From Candidatus Bathyarchaeota archaeon (GTDB lineage: Archaea; Thermoproteota; Bathyarchaeia; 40CM-2-53-6; RBG-13-38-9), in the NCBI GenBank assembly GCA_023144075.1, contig JAGLGJ010000054.1, forward strand, positions 1-7,105: DNA of 7,105 nucleotides. Reading direction: 5' to 3'. Under the pieces are notes generated by a model. It did no database searches and was not told the origin of the DNA. It saw nothing but the letters and a program-made list of their open reading frames with translations. A program made the position numbers and the translations under genes. Shown here piece by piece: positions 5,587 through 7,105 of this stretch (the stretch's first letter is position 1; every line of letters begins with the position of its first letter).

Positions 5587-7105
5587 CTACAAGTATTTCT
5601 CAAAGAAATCTTGTCCCACTTCTGGTAGCGGTATACCGGTTGCCTTTGAGGCTCTTTCCGTCAAGGCGATCAGGTCATCTCTATCAATTAATTCTAGTTT
5701 CCATTTTCTTGCGCCAGCCATTAGTTGTTGCAGGCCGACTTTTACACGTTCATTCATGTATCCATAGAGTCCGATCGCTTCCCACGGTATTTCCTTGAAT
5801 CTCTCATTATACTTGGCCTTAAGTTCAGGTGCACATATGAAGAATTTCTCAGGGGCATCTCCATACTTTTGTGAGAATGATTTTGGAAGTGCTTTTCTTT
5901 CAGCAAGACTTGTAAAGTGTGAAGACTTCATCACTGCTGTTAGTGGAGATCTTCCGAACAATATTGCTTTTACATAAGGGCCGTTCCCAAAATTACTAAG
6001 CGCCATAGATTTGAACGTTTGACTTTCATCAATGAATCCGCCTGCCATAACCAAATCAGGAACATGTTTGCCTTTTTTCTTTAAAATTTCTGCGCATCTC
6101 AAAACTTGGCTTTCAAGATATACTGTTGGAGTACTCATTTCATCCATCATTGGAACAGGACTCATACCAGTACCACCACCTGCACCATCAAAGGTTACGT
6201 AATCAATCTTTGCTTCGGAGGCTACTTTCATAGTGAAAGCCACTGCTGCGGGTCTATATGCACCAGTCTTCAAGCTTACATACTTGGCACCTTGGTTCCT
6301 CAACCACTCAATATCTTCCACAAATCCCCTCTCTGTTGGCATACCTACCCTACTATGCCTCTCAAAGCTTTGGAAAGTTCCATCTTTGAAGGCTTCTTGT
6401 ACATTCTTATCGTCTGGATCTGGAATCACAATATATCCCCGTTTCTTCAGCAAGCGAGCCTTTTCAATGTTTCTAATCCTAACTTCCCCACCGATAGCTT
6501 TGGCTCCCTGACCCCACTTTCTCTCAATGATGTTTACCCCCAGCTTTGACAATGCATATGTGTCCACACCCAGCCTTTGGTCTTCCACATTTGTTTGCAC
6601 CACTATGTCACCATGTTTTCCATCCCAGAACTCTCTGTACTTTTCAACCCTGTGCTGCAGGTCCTCCGAATGGACAACTCTCCCTCCTGTAATCCTTGAT
6701 GCGGGGTCCATCCCACATACGTTCTCTCCGATAACTTGTATGGTTCCTGCTAATGCTGCACCTACTGCAAGGGAATCCCAGTTCTTCTTGGCTACAGCTG
6801 TCGATCCCAGACCAGCGGTTAACACTGGTATTTTGAGCGGAACATCTCCGACTTTCGTTGTTACGTCTACAGCTTCAAATATCGCTTTGTCCGGATCTGC
6901 TTCTATTCCCTTTGCTCCCCGGACGTCCACCAAAATCTGAAAATGGCTCCAATCAAGCGCATAATCTTTATTTGATGAGGATGTACTTTCGCTAAATACC
7001 TCTGGAGAAGGATAGAGAACTTCTCTTCCCCTGAACGCAGACAGCCCAATTTCACAGAGCGTTTGACAATCCCTTATGCAGATTGGGCACATTCCAGAAG
7101 TCGGA
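5587..7105 (-). CDS. Archaeal glutamate-synthase-like FMN-binding protein (N-terminus probably beyond window)
   Basis: This is the FMN/synthase barrel found in the large subunit of glutamate synthase, here without an amidotransferase domain. Counting from the ATG at 7092 there are 501 residues, but the frame stays open to the edge (P-T-S-G before that Met). The Met falls immediately before a cysteine cluster, so the true start is probably outside. Visible features are C2-x2-C5-x3-C9-x3-C13 followed by S18-A-F-R-G-R-E-V-L-Y-P; V124-N-x-C type segment E123-N-V-C-G; K192-W-G-Q-G-A-K (the glutamate synthase 'QGAKPGEGG' region); D302-G-A-G-G-G-T-G-M-S-P (cofactor/substrate loop); and M349-A-G-G with L378-F-G-R-S (phosphate binding). 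The 3Fe-4S cysteine motif of classical GltB is not present downstream. The reaction may be glutamate formation from ammonia or a related FMN oxidoreduction; this is not proven. It lies upstream of rfcL on the same strand. Confidence 0.82.
   Translation of the reverse strand, partial: PTSGMCPICIRDCQTLCEIGLSAFRGREVLYPSPEVFSESTSSSNKDYALDWSHFQILVDVRGAKGIEADPDKAIFEAVDVTTKVGDVPLKIPVLTAGLGSTAVAKKNWDSLAVGAALAGTIQVIGENVCGMDPASRITGGRVVHSEDLQHRVEKYREFWDGKHGDIVVQTNVEDQRLGVDTYALSKLGVNIIERKWGQGAKAIGGEVRIRNIEKARLLKKRGYIVIPDPDDKNVQEAFKDGTFQSFERHSRVGMPTERGFVEDIEWLRNQGAKYVSLKTGAYRPAAVAFTMKVASEAKIDYVTFDGAGGGTGMSPVPMMDEMSTPTVYLESQVLRCAEILKKKGKHVPDLVMAGGFIDESQTFKSMALSNFGNGPYVKAILFGRSPLTAVMKSSHFTSLAERKALPKSFSQKYGDAPEKFFICAPELKAKYNERFKEIPWEAIGLYGYMNERVKVGLQQLMAGARKWKLELIDRDDLIALTERASKATGIPLPEVGQDFFEKYL

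Noticed and set aside
6106..6940. Three overlapping plus-strand reading frames opposite the glutamate-synthase-like gene
   Set aside because: They overlap each other and the conserved barrel on the other strand. Their translations are Ser/Thr/Pro/Cys-rich, as expected for antisense frames.
1..7105. CRISPR arrays, tRNA or rRNA genes, insertion sequences, attachment sites
   Set aside because: No regularly spaced repeats, cloverleaf-forming stretch, terminal inverted repeats or transposase motifs were seen on either strand by eye.

Overview
This window comes from an archaeal chromosome. Three genes are recognisably archaeal: a large subunit of replication factor C, an archaeal class I CCA-adding enzyme, and a UPF0200-type kinase-like NTPase. 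A TATA element also lies at the right distance for a leaderless TTG-initiated mRNA. The DNA is AT-rich; hand counts of single 60-base lines range from about 20-32% GC around the kinase tail and toxin-antitoxin genes to about 47% in the glutamate-synthase-like gene. The gene set would fit a mesophilic member of the Thaumarchaeota/Bathyarchaeia side of the tree, but that placement is a guess from general resemblance.

Layout. At the left edge a partial UPF0200 nucleotide-kinase-like gene runs leftward. A 92-base divergent promoter region separates it from a rightward run: thpR (RNA 2',3'-cyclic phosphodiesterase), then cca (overlapping thpR by 4 bases behind a clear GAGGT ribosome-binding site), then a predicted archaeal Ser/Thr kinase of the COG2112 type. 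After a 79-base gap with its own TATA element comes a two-gene toxin-antitoxin module: an antitoxin joining a ribbon-helix-helix segment to a UPF0175-like helix-turn-helix segment, overlapping by ATGA with a PIN-domain (DUF3368-like) toxin. The module runs convergently into rfcL. Upstream of rfcL on the same strand is a glutamate-synthase-like FMN protein whose reading frame stays open to the right edge of the window.

How the genes work together. ThpR and CCA enzyme both act on RNA ends: ThpR opens 2',3'-cyclic phosphates, and CCA enzyme builds or repairs the tRNA 3' terminus. They are translationally coupled. The kinase is probably co-transcribed with them, but its substrate is unknown. The PIN toxin would be an RNase held in check by its antitoxin. 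RfcL is the clamp-loader large subunit of DNA replication and looks like housekeeping. The glutamate-synthase-like gene upstream is not obviously linked to it.

No wholly new system is evident. The points most worth a second look are residue-level. The CCA enzyme has Asn where the third catalytic Asp is expected. The UPF0200 P-loop ends Lys-Ala instead of Lys-Ser/Thr. The kinase has Glu at the catalytic Asp position. RfcL appears to end without a PCNA-binding tail. The glutamate-synthase-like protein lacks the usual 3Fe-4S cysteines but has an N-terminal Cys cluster. The two-part antitoxin is also unusual.
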